Source: Acidobacteriota bacterium (GTDB lineage Bacteria; Acidobacteriota; Terriglobia; Acidiferrales; UBA7541). From it: DNA of 41,595 bases. The notes below the pieces were generated by a model, which had not been told where the DNA came from, ran no database searches, and worked only from the letters and a program-made list of their open reading frames with translations. How positions within the stretch are numbered: the first letter of the stretch is position 1; each line of letters begins with the position of its first letter. Made by a program: the position numbers and the translations under genes. Of this stretch, positions 1-9,000 are shown in pieces. The DNA lies in assembly GCA_003223255.1 (NCBI GenBank), contig QHYJ01000057.1, positions 1-41,595 of the forward strand, written 5' to 3'.

Positions 1-543
1 TTCCTGCGCGCACGAATTTTCACGCCGCTCAAGATGCATCACACGAATGTTTACCAGAAAGGCAGAAACGGAGTAGTGAATCGCGCGTTCGGCCATTCCA
101 AAGAGAATGAGGCATTCAAAGAAACCGATCAAAGCTCAACTTCGGCGACGCTAGGCGATGGCGGCATCTATTCGAATCTTGAAGATCTAGCCAAGTGGGA
201 CGACGCTTTGCGAAATCATATGCTGCTCAGTGAAAAAGAAATGCAGCCCGCGCTAACGCCCGTCAAACTCAAGGACGGCTCCGAACCGCACTGGCCCAAA
301 GAGCCCAAAGACGATAATCTCCTTCCTGGCAAGCCCGTATCCTACGGCTTTGGGTGGTTCCTTGATCCTTACAATGGCCACGCGCGCATGTGGCACACGG
401 GATCGACGATGGGCTTTCGCACCGTGATTGAACGCTTGCTCAACGAAAATCTCACCTTTATCATCCTGTCGAACCGCACCGACCTCGATCCGGAAAAACT
501 GTCGTTGCAAGTCGCGGATTTGTTGCTGTCGACAAAAAATTGA
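1..543 (+). CDS. Serine hydrolase (beta-lactamase family), C-terminal part
   Basis: The open frame runs in from the left edge without a start, so the 180 residues seen are only the C-terminal part of a protein that is normally 350-500 residues long. The first visible residues include a FTPLKMHHT segment, which is typical of the class C beta-lactamase/esterase family (PF00144). The middle has the GGIYSNLEDLAKW block, and near the end WHTGSTMGF supplies the HTG triad that replaces the KTG of true beta-lactamases. Such proteins are usually secreted or periplasmic esterases or peptidases; the substrate cannot be told. The catalytic SxxK serine would lie outside the window. The gene converges on ffh with about 50 bp between the stop codons. 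Confidence 0.85.
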   Translation, partial: FLRARIFTPLKMHHTNVYQKGRNGVVNRAFGHSKENEAFKETDQSSTSATLGDGGIYSNLEDLAKWDDALRNHMLLSEKEMQPALTPVKLKDGSEPHWPKEPKDDNLLPGKPVSYGFGWFLDPYNGHARMWHTGSTMGFRTVIERLLNENLTFIILSNRTDLDPEKLSLQVADLLLSTKN

Positions 544-594
544 ATTCTGTCCGCGAAGAGTGAATCTTTCTCTTGCAGCAAGCAGGATTCCTGC

Positions 595-1938
595 TTAGGA
601 CAACCCCGAGAGTTTGCCGAGGCCTTTCATCTTGCTGCGTGCCATCATGCCCCCGTACTGCTTCATCATGGTGCGCATTTGAAGGTATTGTTTCAGGACG
701 GTGTTGACGTCTTGCACAGTGGTGCCGCTGCCCTTGGCGATGCGCTTGCGCCGTTTGCCGTCGATGACGTTATGATCGCGGCGTTCTTCGTTGGTCATCG
801 AATTGATGATGGCTTCCACCTGCTTGAGTTTTTTCTCGTCCACAGCGGTGTTTTTCGGCAGATTGGCGAGCGGTCCCATTTTCGGCAGCATGTCCACAAT
901 CTGCTCGAGTGGCCCCATCTTGCGCACCTGGCGGAGCTGATCGCGGAAATCTTCGAGCGTGAATTCCGATTTGCGGAGCTTGCGTTCGAGCTCCTCGGCC
1001 TCCTTGCGGTCAACGGCTTGCTCGGCGCGCTCGATGAGCGACAGGAGGTCGCCCATGCCCAAAACCCGCGAAACAATACGCTCCGGATAAAAGCCTTCCA
1101 GGGCGTCGTATTTTTCGCCAAGACCCACGAATTTGACGGGTGCGCCCGAGACTTTGCTGATGCTGAGCGCTGCGCCGCCGCGCGCGTCGCCGTCGAGTTT
1201 CGTGAGAATCACTCCGGTGAGGCCCAAGCGCTTGTGAAATTCGCCAGCGGATCGCACGGCGTCCTGGCCGATCATGGCGTCTGCGATGAACAGGATTTCG
1301 CTGGGCTGCAATTCCTTTTTGAGCATACTCAGCTCGTTCATCAGCTCATCGTCAATGTGCAAGCGGCCCGCGGTGTCGACGAGGATGACATCGCTAGCGG
1401 AAAGCTTCGCTTCCTTGATGGCGCCTTTCACGATTTCCATGGGCTTGTCGGTGCCCGCCCCTGGCCAGATCGCCGTGCCAATCGCCTTGGCTACCTGGGT
1501 GAGCTGCTCGCGCGCGGCGGGGCGATACACGTCCGTGGAAACGACGATGGGCCGGTGGCCATGCAGCGAAAGCCATTTGGCGAGTTTACCGGTGGTGGTC
1601 GTTTTGCCGGAGCCTTGCAGGCCGACGATCATCCACACCGAAGGCGGTTTGGAGGCGAAGAGCGGCTTCGCGTGTTTTCCCAGGAGCGCGGTCAGCTCGT
1701 CGCGTACCACTTTGACGACCTGCTGGTCGGGCGAGAGTTGCAGCATCACTTCGCTGCCGATGGCCTTCTTGCGGATGTTGGCCAGGAGTTCGTCGGCCAC
1801 GCCCACATTGACGTCACCTTCAAGCAGCGCTTCACGGATTTCACCAAGCGCCGTGTCGAGGTGCTCCTCGGTGAGCTTCCCCTGGCCGCGCAGGTTCTTG
1901 AAGACGCGTTGCAGTTTCTCGGTCAGATTCTCAAACAT
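595..1938 (-). CDS. ffh: Signal recognition particle GTPase Ffh
   Basis: This 447-residue protein is the SRP54/Ffh GTPase, which binds signal peptides and SRP RNA and delivers nascent membrane proteins to FtsY. The N domain occupies about residues 1-90. The G domain shows the P-loop GLQGSGKT (106-113), DTAGR (188-192) and TKLDGDARGG (246-255). The Met-rich M domain follows from about 325, with the RRKRIAKGSGT RNA-binding segment and a C-terminal run of MMKQYGGMM. Length and domain order are those of a complete housekeeping Ffh. The ATG start at 1938 has only weak Shine-Dalgarno-like sequence. rpsP or trmD, common neighbours, are not present here. No SRP RNA was recognised in the upstream gap. 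Confidence 0.98.
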   Translation of the reverse strand: MFENLTEKLQRVFKNLRGQGKLTEEHLDTALGEIREALLEGDVNVGVADELLANIRKKAIGSEVMLQLSPDQQVVKVVRDELTALLGKHAKPLFASKPPSVWMIVGLQGSGKTTTTGKLAKWLSLHGHRPIVVSTDVYRPAAREQLTQVAKAIGTAIWPGAGTDKPMEIVKGAIKEAKLSASDVILVDTAGRLHIDDELMNELSMLKKELQPSEILFIADAMIGQDAVRSAGEFHKRLGLTGVILTKLDGDARGGAALSISKVSGAPVKFVGLGEKYDALEGFYPERIVSRVLGMGDLLSLIERAEQAVDRKEAEELERKLRKSEFTLEDFRDQLRQVRKMGPLEQIVDMLPKMGPLANLPKNTAVDEKKLKQVEAIINSMTNEERRDHNVIDGKRRKRIAKGSGTTVQDVNTVLKQYLQMRTMMKQYGGMMARSKMKGLGKLSGLS

Positions 1939-2431
1939 GATGGGCGCAAATCCTTCGTCGATTTTCTCCTCAAGAATAGCATTCGGAAACAGAGTGGTAA
2001 CACGGCACGGGGCGGCAAGTTAACCATAACTTGGCCTCATCCCCAGGTTTCGCGTAAGTGCGGATTCTAAAGGCAGATAGAGTCCTTTGCTTTGAAACAC
2101 TCCTGCAAGTGTTGATTCTGCGGGACTTATGAACTTTATTATCGGACTCTAATCCTTGGCCAGCGCTGGCGCAGGCTCCGCATGCCTTCAGGGTGGGAAA
2201 GTGACTGGGAGCAGAGAAACGCGAGTCCAGGAATCGGAGACGAAGAGGGCAGCGCTGGGAAGGGGCAAACACAAAATAAGATAGCACGGGAAGAGGCTGT
2301 CTGTCTCATACAAAGTTGAAATTACGAGATGGCAATCCGAATCTGCTGTGAAAATTCTTCGACGTATGGACGCAAGAAACAGCTTGCGCGAGCATCCGCG
2401 ACTCGCTATTCCATGGCGTCCTAACTTCCTC
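1939..2431. other. Intergenic region upstream of ffh
   Basis: About 490 bp lie between the ffh start and the stop of the esterase gene. I see no credible coding frame, tRNA or SRP RNA core motif. The ffh promoter must be in its left part or further upstream, but no clear -35/-10 pair stands out. Confidence 0.5.
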
Positions 2432-4120
2432 TCAGTAATGCCACTGTTTCAAATCGTCTCGACCCGCGTTTTTCTCCACGTGCTCCGCCATGCGCCTAAC
2501 CAGATTTGCGGTCGTGACCGGCTGCCATCCATGTCCCTTCTTGGGCCGGCCATAAGCAAACTCACACTCGCACTCCGGATCTTTCAAGGTCCTGGTCATT
2601 TCCTCAAACTGGTACACCGCCAAATTCAAATAAAAATTATCCATGTCCCCAACATACACGTGAATCTTGCCTTTTAACTTCGGCCCTAACGTCGCCCAAT
2701 TGGTTCTTACGTTGTAACTCAAGTCGTACCCGTGGTCACGCATGTGGAGCGCGACGCTGTGGTCGATCTTGCCCGTTCGCTTGTCCCACAACGGTTTAGG
2801 ATAGCCGTCGTCCCCTATCGGTCCATAGGCCGCGTCCCAAATCTCAATCTGCTCCCCCGACCTTCCGCGATTGCCCAGCACAGCCTCCATCTCGCTGTAC
2901 TGCTGAACCGTAATTTCGTCCTGCCCTTCCGCCGTGCGCATGATGAACCGCGGCACCTGCACCCAGTTGTGCCCCGGCTCGAAAAACGCGTTGTCGTCGT
3001 CGTAGATATTGACTGTCCCATAGCGGCGGAAATCAATGGAATCCGGATAGAGCGTCCAAGTCCCCCCAAAAAAGTCTGGATAAAAAATCTGTGCGCCGAG
3101 AGATTCCCATCCGCCGGTGGACCCTCCGGTCAGCACTCGCGCGTAGGGTTTCGGGATCATGCGAAAGTGCGCCTCCAGATACGGAATCATTTCTTTCACT
3201 AAGGCATCCCCGTATGGCCCGTTGTTCACCGAGTTCACCGCATAGGAGTCGTCGTAGTAAGGCGTCGGATGTTGAAATGTCACTGCGATCATTCGAGGAA
3301 AACTCTCCGAGGTCCACGCCTGGTAAAACTCCCTCCCCGTCTCGAGATTTAAGTCCGCCAGCCGCGCTCGTGTCTCCGGACTTACCGGATTGTCTTCTTC
3401 GGTAAATCGCAGCGGGGGCCGCAAATTAAAGTGGTTCTGTTCATAAATCACCGGATAGTGCGCATTCGGGTGCTCGTCATACCCTTTTGGTAGAAGCACA
3501 ATCGCCCCGATATACATCGGGCGTCCCCAGAACTTCGTCAGCAACTCGCTCTGAATCTTGATGTGCTTTACCCATGGCGTATCCGGAGGCATCTGCACGG
3601 GCGGAATCACTTTGGTCAAACTTAGCTTGATTTCATATCCCGCGGCGGGATCCAAGTGCACCTTTTGCACCTCGCTATACAGATTCCCAGGTGAGCGGTT
3701 GAAGTGCTGGCCCTCCCACTGATCCATGTGCAGCCAGACGGTATGGCCATCCGCACGATGAAACTCCGTGTAAATGTTGAGGATAGCCTGCACGTAGTAA
3801 TCGCCCGGGGGAATATCGCGCAGGCTGTGCAGCGGCACGCCAAAGGTGCTCGAATCAATCACCGCCGGCTGTTCCGGCGTCAAGGCGGCTACGTCCACCC
3901 CGTAGAACGACTCCGACTCCCACCAATTCCCCGCCATCAGCCGCGGCTCCGGCGAATCTGTCTTTGCAATCATGACAAATACCCGCGCCGTAATGGCCTC
4001 GGTATGCACTGCCGCGGGAAACGAGATCTCGAACTTCTGCGCCGCTTGCGCACCTGGCGCAAGCAATAAAACCGCCAGGCAAGCCAATGCGCTTAAAAAT
4101 CCCCGCGAAGGTATGCTCAT
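2432..4120 (-). CDS. Secreted putative esterase (alpha/beta hydrolase, esterase D-like)
   Basis: The 562-residue product starts with a signal peptide (hydrophobic residues 7-22, likely cleaved after AQA near 26). About 180 residues of beta-rich sequence come before an alpha/beta-hydrolase domain of the PF00756 esterase type. The nucleophile elbow is GGSTGG with Ser334 in a GxSxG context. A GHGW segment near residue 533 is a good candidate for the catalytic His, and one of several Asp residues (for example in YVGDMDNFY) would complete the triad. The start is supported by GGGAGG upstream of the ATG. The product should be periplasmic or secreted. The substrate is unknown; relatives act on acyl esters of carbohydrates or on siderophores. 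Confidence 0.8.
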   Translation of the reverse strand: MSIPSRGFLSALACLAVLLLAPGAQAAQKFEISFPAAVHTEAITARVFVMIAKTDSPEPRLMAGNWWESESFYGVDVAALTPEQPAVIDSSTFGVPLHSLRDIPPGDYYVQAILNIYTEFHRADGHTVWLHMDQWEGQHFNRSPGNLYSEVQKVHLDPAAGYEIKLSLTKVIPPVQMPPDTPWVKHIKIQSELLTKFWGRPMYIGAIVLLPKGYDEHPNAHYPVIYEQNHFNLRPPLRFTEEDNPVSPETRARLADLNLETGREFYQAWTSESFPRMIAVTFQHPTPYYDDSYAVNSVNNGPYGDALVKEMIPYLEAHFRMIPKPYARVLTGGSTGGWESLGAQIFYPDFFGGTWTLYPDSIDFRRYGTVNIYDDDNAFFEPGHNWVQVPRFIMRTAEGQDEITVQQYSEMEAVLGNRGRSGEQIEIWDAAYGPIGDDGYPKPLWDKRTGKIDHSVALHMRDHGYDLSYNVRTNWATLGPKLKGKIHVYVGDMDNFYLNLAVYQFEEMTRTLKDPECECEFAYGRPKKGHGWQPVTTANLVRRMAEHVEKNAGRDDLKQWHY

Positions 4121-4278
4121 CTTCCCTCCCGCTCGCCCGCGAGACTACTACACGTCGTTCGGTGTTTCAAAACGTTGCCGAGCGCAATGCGGCGAATCCA
4201 ATTGCTTCAGGCTGTGTGTGCTTGCCTACCCGTAAGGCAGGCCAGAGGCCCACGACTCATGGAACGGCGGAAATAAGC

Positions 4279-5373
4279 TCAGGGGTCTTCGTCGGAGATA
4301 TCCATGGTTTGCAGGGACGCGGCGACCCGCTGCAATTCGTCGGAGGAATAGGCATAGACTTCCATGGTAAGGAGATAGTCGCCCGCAATGGTTTGGACCA
4401 TCGATTGGTACATGTGAACGGCGCCAACGCTGCGGTCGAAATCGGCACGCACAAAAGGATGTTTCTTCACGCGGAACTCGACCGGAGGGCCGGTGAGTTG
4501 GAGGCCGGAAGCCGCGGACATTTTCTCGACTATCTGCTGGAAGGTGTCCAGATTCACGGCATCCAGGCGCGAGGACACCGCGCTGATGCGAATGGAGGGG
4601 ATGTCCAAGTGCTGACCATCCCACTGGCCTTTGCGGGAGGCGTAAAAAACCGTTTTGGGCATGGCGATGGGAACTGATTCGCGGCACGGCGGGCACCAAG
4701 TACCCCAGAAATCCATAAGCACGACTTTCCCGCGAAGCGAAGCGTTAGAGATTTCCTGATTGTCCTGCGTCGTAAAGGAAAAGTTGGGCGCGAAGGGCAG
4801 GCGGGCGCGAATCGGATTGGCGATTACCAAGCGCGTTTCCGCCACAGTGGCCGGATTCGCACCTGGCGAGGCAATGTAAGTATTTAGTTCGGGGATCCCT
4901 TCCGCATCGCGTTCCTGGCGAAGCAGGATCATTCCCAGATCGAGATGGGTCACTGGATTGGCAGCATCCAACGCCAATGCCTCGCGTAACTCCGCTTCCG
5001 CTTCCTTCAGCTTTTTGTCCGTGGGTTTGCCGGCCATTTGCGCCAGCAGCCCCGCGCGGAACTGGAGCACTTGGAGGTTCACGGCTTTATTGTCGCTAGC
5101 GGCTTTGATGGCTTTTCTGGCCTCCTCCAGCGCTTCGGAGAAAGCTCCGGCCTTCTTGTCGATGGTGGCGATTTTCAGGAACGCCGCGGCGGAAGTGTGA
5201 TGCGCGAGTTTGTCGGCTTTGTGATAGGCGTCCAGCGCCAACTCGTATTTGTGTTTCGACAGGTAAAGATCGCCTTGCGAGAGGGCTTGAGCAACCGGAT
5301 CGGAACTTTCTTGTGCTGCGCCTTGCAAACAGAAGAGAATGGCAAAGAACACCGGAAGAATTACTCGAGACAC
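4279..5373 (-). CDS. TPR protein with truncated TlpA-like thioredoxin domain fused to an unrelated tail
   Basis: The 364-residue exported protein has a signal peptide (about 1-20), several TPR-like helical repeats (about 25-170), then the opening of a TlpA/redoxin domain ending in DFWGTWCPPCRES (CPPC at 227-230). In a normal thioredoxin fold about 100 residues with the cis-Pro loop follow the CxxC. Here the sequence changes within about ten residues to a different tail (about 236-364, from PKTVFYASRKG to the end). It therefore looks like two neighbouring genes joined by a deletion near 4665-4675. The GTG at 5373 is preferred because AGGAGA lies about 10 nt before it; the nearby ATG at 5380 is out of frame. 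Redox activity is doubtful without the rest of the fold. Confidence 0.75.
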   Translation of the reverse strand: MSRVILPVFFAILFCLQGAAQESSDPVAQALSQGDLYLSKHKYELALDAYHKADKLAHHTSAAAFLKIATIDKKAGAFSEALEEARKAIKAASDNKAVNLQVLQFRAGLLAQMAGKPTDKKLKEAEAELREALALDAANPVTHLDLGMILLRQERDAEGIPELNTYIASPGANPATVAETRLVIANPIRARLPFAPNFSFTTQDNQEISNASLRGKVVLMDFWGTWCPPCRESVPIAMPKTVFYASRKGQWDGQHLDIPSIRISAVSSRLDAVNLDTFQQIVEKMSAASGLQLTGPPVEFRVKKHPFVRADFDRSVGAVHMYQSMVQTIAGDYLLTMEVYAYSSDELQRVAASLQTMDISDEDP

Positions 5374-5500
5374 GGGACATTTCTCCTGGGGACTCGGTTG
5401 GTTTCAAGGACTATACCATTACTTCGATGGAGGAGGAATGAGACAGGGGCGGCCCTGTATTACAACTGCGGTCCTCATTAGGAGCAAAATCGGGGTTGTT

Positions 5501-5677
5501 ATGAGTCCAAGCCTCGTAGAAATCCCGCCAGCAGCGGGAAAACCGGGCGAGACGACAGCACAGGAAGAAACTTTCAATATTATAGAAGAGGCTTCCCGGG
5601 AATCTTTCCCCACCAGTGACCCGCCTGCCTGGAATTTCCGAGGCGCCACCGAGCGACCATCGACAAGCAAAGCATAG
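5501..5677 (+). CDS. Small acidic protein with ESFPTSDPPAW motif
   Basis: This 58-residue frame starts at ATG 5501; an in-frame upstream extension to 5339 overlaps the neighbouring gene's start and is unlikely. The core EEASRESFPTSDPPAWN matches a short motif (D/E-EASxESFPASDPPxW) that I recognise from small conserved proteins of unknown function in many soil bacteria. The product is soluble and hydrophilic, with no membrane segment. An AGGAG lies about 16 nt upstream, which is far, so the ribosome site is only fair. It is divergent from the TPR chimera and convergent with the receptor gene that follows. Confidence 0.6.
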   Translation: MSPSLVEIPPAAGKPGETTAQEETFNIIEEASRESFPTSDPPAWNFRGATERPSTSKA

Positions 5678-5719
5678 CGTAATTGCGTCGTCTTAGCGAC
5701 CGCTGAGCAGTACTCTCCG

Positions 5720-8677
5720 TCAAAAGCTGAGCTTGAGGCCAAGTTGGGCGGCAAAGGGAATGCCTACGGTCGTGCCAGATCCGAAGAAGTCGCCGAGCGC
5801 ACCCGCGGGCGTGCGGAGTTGGCTGAGGCTGGTAATGGGCTGGGTTTGAGTGCAGGCAGGGTTGAGACAAAAAGCTGTGGCATTGGCAGTATTGTTCACC
5901 GGCATGGGCAAGGCGGAAATGTCCGGGACGTAATTGTTGCCCGGATTCTGCCGGTTGAACAGATTGAAGAATTCGACGAAGGGCCGGAGCATGGCGCGCT
6001 CGCCAAGAATAAAGTTCCGGCTAAGGCGCAAATCCACTTGATAGAAAGGCGAGCCGCGGAATTCGTCGAGCGTGGTCTGCATGCCATTGACGACTGCACG
6101 GTCGTTGGCGACACCGTCCCCGTTGATATCGGAGGGCGTGGTGATGGTGAACGGACGCGCGCTCTCAAATTGCGAAATTGTCGAAGCCTCCAGGTGCCAG
6201 GGGAGTTGTAAGACGCCGGCGAGCACAAAGCGATGCCGAATGTCCTCGCCGGAAGGGCCATGGTCTCCGGGGCCAAAAGGGTCATGAACGTTGGAAACGC
6301 CGTTCACGTAATCGAACAGTTCGCCAACGGTGGCGCCCCAGGTGGTTGCATGCGAAAGCACATAGTTCGCCGTGAGTTCAAAGCGCTTCGCGAAGCTATG
6401 CTGCATCTGCACGGAGAGACCGTTGTAGATGGAGCGGTTATCACTGCGGAAGAGGGAAAATCCCGGATATTCGTAACGCCGGTATTGATGCACCCCCTGT
6501 TGGTGCTCGTAGCTCACGCTGAGCCGCCAATCATTGCGGAAAACATGCTCGAAGGCGGCGCTGGCCATCAGAGCGTACGGTGTGTGGTAGTTCGGATCGA
6601 TCAGAGCAGCAGTGCGCGTGCCGTTCGCGAGATTGAATTTGTTGACCGCGGTGAAGGCGTCCACCCAACCGTTCTGCGCCAAGTCGTTGTAATACATTCC
6701 AACACCAGCGCGCAGAACGGTCCGGTCCGATCCATGAGGCGCGACGGCTACACCCAGCCGCGGTCCAAAAGCCTTGCGGTAATCGTGCGGAATCCCGGAA
6801 ACAACGCCGTTGCCCGCGAGCGCCGGATTCACGCTTTGATCGTGGCCGGAGGCGATAAACAGGCCAAAGGTGGTGTCGTAACGCAAGCCTGCGTTCAAGG
6901 TAAATGATGGAGTGACGCGCCAGGAATCTTCCGCATATAGACCCAGGCGCCGGATGCTTTGCGAAAAGGAACCGTCCGCTGGCCCTGTAGTTTGGATGGC
7001 CGGACAATTGGGATCTGGATTTGAAGATGAGCAGGTCGCGAGAACGCCCGGATTTGAAACGTAGAAGGTCGGATCTTGCGGGTAAGTGAAAACGGTTTCG
7101 GGGTTGCCGGTAAGCTCCCCGCGAAGAACAGGTTCGTGAATGAGGTTGACACCGAACTTGACGGCGTGGCGGCCAGCGACCTGCGAAACGTCATAGCGGA
7201 ATTGGTATTTCTGCTGGTCGCGCTGGATCGGGAAAGCGGCGATGGCGGTGGCAAACTGATTGTCGCCGAAAGTTTCGAGCCCTGAGGTCGTGAGAAAACT
7301 CACGGTGAAGGGGAAGTTGAACGCCTCGCCAATCTCGGAATTGCGCACTTTGGTGTGATGAAAACCGCTGGCCTCCAGAGTGAGCGTGCCGAGCAAAGAA
7401 GTCGAGAATTGCAGTTGGTTATTCACCAAGGAGTTGTAGTAGTTCGAAGTGGTTGTGGCCCCGGTGGACGGCAGCGCCCCTTGTTGCAGCAGATCGTTTT
7501 GCGTATGGTTGCGGTCGAGCGAGCCGCGAACGAACCATTGCGATCGCAAGGACTGCATCCAATCGGCGCGCGTGGAAAAAAGCGTGTCGCGGAAGGGCAC
7601 CGGCACAGCGGATGGAATCGCACCAATCGATGAAACGCCGGGTAAATCGCCGGCTGCGGCCATTTGCGCAAGTGCATTGAATTGGGAAAGGGAGTTCGCG
7701 CTATAGGCGACGCTCGAATTTTCATCGATATATTCGTAGGAGGTGAAGAACCAGAGTTTCTTGGCTCTGATGGGGCCGCCGAGCGTGGCGACTCCATTCT
7801 GGCGAGAAAACGGCTGTTTGGGATTTGGTTCAGGATTGTCGAGGGCATTTCTCGCGTTCAAGCTGCTGCCGCGGTAATAGTAGGAAGCGCTGCCGTGCCA
7901 GTCGTCGGTGCCACGGCGAGTGGAGATAATCACGCTTCCGCCATTGGTCCGGGAAGTATCGGCGCCGAATTGCGACGTCCGCACCACGAATTCTTGCATG
8001 GCCTCCGGCGAGAAATTCTGCAAAAACCCGCCAATGTAGTCGTCGTTGTTATCGCCACCGTCCACCGAAAGATCGACGTTCAAGCCGGAGCTGCCGCCGA
8101 AAGAAACGGCGGTGATGCGCGCCTTGGTAGGGTCTGAGGGTTCCACGGGAGCGGTGAACGGCGCGAGATAAGAAATGTTGGCGAAACTCCGCGCAGAAAG
8201 CGGCACCTCGTCAAGGTCGGACGAAGTAATGACCGTTTTTATGGTGCTGCTGGTAGTCTCAATGGGTTGGCTGGCGAGCGATGGGCCGCGGTCGCGCACT
8301 TCCACCGATTCCTCTACGGTTTCAGGTTTCAGGGTTACCACCAGAACGGGCTGGCTGCTTACCGCAACGACCACCGCGGTGGTTTTTTCTGCGAAGCCGG
8401 TAGCGCTCACTGTAACTGTATAGCTTCCGGGTTGCAGCGCCTCGAATCGTGTTTCGCCCTGCGCGTCAGCCTTGCCTGTTCGCGATATCGCAGATTTCTC
8501 TTGCGCTACCGAGACATCTGCCCCCGCGACTCTGGCGCCACTGGAATCTTGCACCGCGACGAGAAGCGAGCCACTGGGGTTCTGGGCCTGCGCGGCAAGA
8601 GGGAAGCGCGCAATAGCGGCAACACAGAAGAAGGAAGTTGCCATTAGGACAGTGCGCCTTCGAGCTGCATTCTGCAT
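5720..8677 (-). CDS. TonB-dependent receptor, Oar-like, with carboxypeptidase-regulatory-like domain
   Basis: This outer-membrane protein is about 985 residues long. After the signal peptide (ending near AAQAQ) comes a beta-sandwich carboxypeptidase-regulatory-like domain (about 30-120, with ALQPGSYTVTVSATGF). A plug domain follows (VPLSARSFANISYLAP, then GGDNNDDYIGG), then a long beta-barrel ending in the aromatic-terminated strand AAQLGLKLSF, as the BAM machinery requires. The frame is open to a TTG at 8740, but I prefer the ATG at 8677: it gives a normal signal peptide and has AGGTGA upstream. This is the acidobacterial class of large receptors, probably for oligosaccharides or other polymers; the ligand is unknown. 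A long inverted repeat lies 84-147 nt upstream. Confidence 0.9.
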   Translation of the reverse strand: MQNAARRRTVLMATSFFCVAAIARFPLAAQAQNPSGSLLVAVQDSSGARVAGADVSVAQEKSAISRTGKADAQGETRFEALQPGSYTVTVSATGFAEKTTAVVVAVSSQPVLVVTLKPETVEESVEVRDRGPSLASQPIETTSSTIKTVITSSDLDEVPLSARSFANISYLAPFTAPVEPSDPTKARITAVSFGGSSGLNVDLSVDGGDNNDDYIGGFLQNFSPEAMQEFVVRTSQFGADTSRTNGGSVIISTRRGTDDWHGSASYYYRGSSLNARNALDNPEPNPKQPFSRQNGVATLGGPIRAKKLWFFTSYEYIDENSSVAYSANSLSQFNALAQMAAAGDLPGVSSIGAIPSAVPVPFRDTLFSTRADWMQSLRSQWFVRGSLDRNHTQNDLLQQGALPSTGATTTSNYYNSLVNNQLQFSTSLLGTLTLEASGFHHTKVRNSEIGEAFNFPFTVSFLTTSGLETFGDNQFATAIAAFPIQRDQQKYQFRYDVSQVAGRHAVKFGVNLIHEPVLRGELTGNPETVFTYPQDPTFYVSNPGVLATCSSSNPDPNCPAIQTTGPADGSFSQSIRRLGLYAEDSWRVTPSFTLNAGLRYDTTFGLFIASGHDQSVNPALAGNGVVSGIPHDYRKAFGPRLGVAVAPHGSDRTVLRAGVGMYYNDLAQNGWVDAFTAVNKFNLANGTRTAALIDPNYHTPYALMASAAFEHVFRNDWRLSVSYEHQQGVHQYRRYEYPGFSLFRSDNRSIYNGLSVQMQHSFAKRFELTANYVLSHATTWGATVGELFDYVNGVSNVHDPFGPGDHGPSGEDIRHRFVLAGVLQLPWHLEASTISQFESARPFTITTPSDINGDGVANDRAVVNGMQTTLDEFRGSPFYQVDLRLSRNFILGERAMLRPFVEFFNLFNRQNPGNNYVPDISALPMPVNNTANATAFCLNPACTQTQPITSLSQLRTPAGALGDFFGSGTTVGIPFAAQLGLKLSF

Positions 8678-8760
8678 GGATCTGGATTCGGTTGCTTCAC
8701 CTTTCTGCAACAGAGTAAGAATCGCCGTCAGATTGGTCAACAGGGTGGCCTAAAAAGCAC

Positions 8761-8824
8761 GGTGGCCGGGCCGACGCTGGATTGACTAGGAGATGGAGTT
8801 ACTCCCCTTAAAAGCCCGGCCACC
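8761..8824 (-). promoter_or_regulatory. Candidate structured RNA leader upstream of a receptor gene
   Basis: On the minus strand GGTGGCCGGGC (8824-8814) pairs perfectly over 11 bp with GCCCGGCCACC (8771-8761). The enclosed 42 nt contain GGGGAGTAACTCC with a small inner hairpin, and a TTTTT run lies just beyond the 3' arm. The element sits in the leader of the receptor gene. The GGGGAGTA string resembles the conserved loop of the yybP-ykoY manganese riboswitch, but the loop is too short for a full copy, so this may be a different RNA or simply a terminator-like stem. Confidence 0.4.
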
Positions 8825-8944
8825 TCGATAAGCAGCCAACACACGCGCTTGCCCATGAGACGTGGCGCATGCCTAGCAGGTTTCAGAACGGAGCTGGCCA
8901 AGCGTACTCCGCTGTTGCTGCGCTGCAAGCGCCGGCTTTCGAAC

Positions 8945-8974
8945 AAAAAAGGCGAGCCAAGGCTCGCCCCTTTT
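8945..8974 (-). terminator. Rho-independent terminator (probably bidirectional)
   Basis: GGCGAGCC and GGCTCGCC form an 8-bp perfect stem around a 2-nt centre. On the minus strand it is followed by TTTTTT and lies about 30 nt past the stop of the DUF6159 gene. AAAA/TTTT on both sides would let it work in either direction. Confidence 0.85.
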
Positions 8975-9000
8975 GCGCGGAACAGCCCGAAATTAGCTCT

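Noticed and set aside
679-2070. Long plus-strand frame (463 residues) opposite ffh
   Set aside because: It is the mirror of the ffh reading frame; the composition is His/Ala/Arg-rich without domains, while Ffh motifs are unmistakable on the minus strand.
2160-2270. Possible SRP RNA upstream of ffh
   Set aside because: Two CAGCGCTGG copies can pair weakly, but the conserved GGAA/GCAG internal loops and GNRA tetraloop of SRP RNA are not present.
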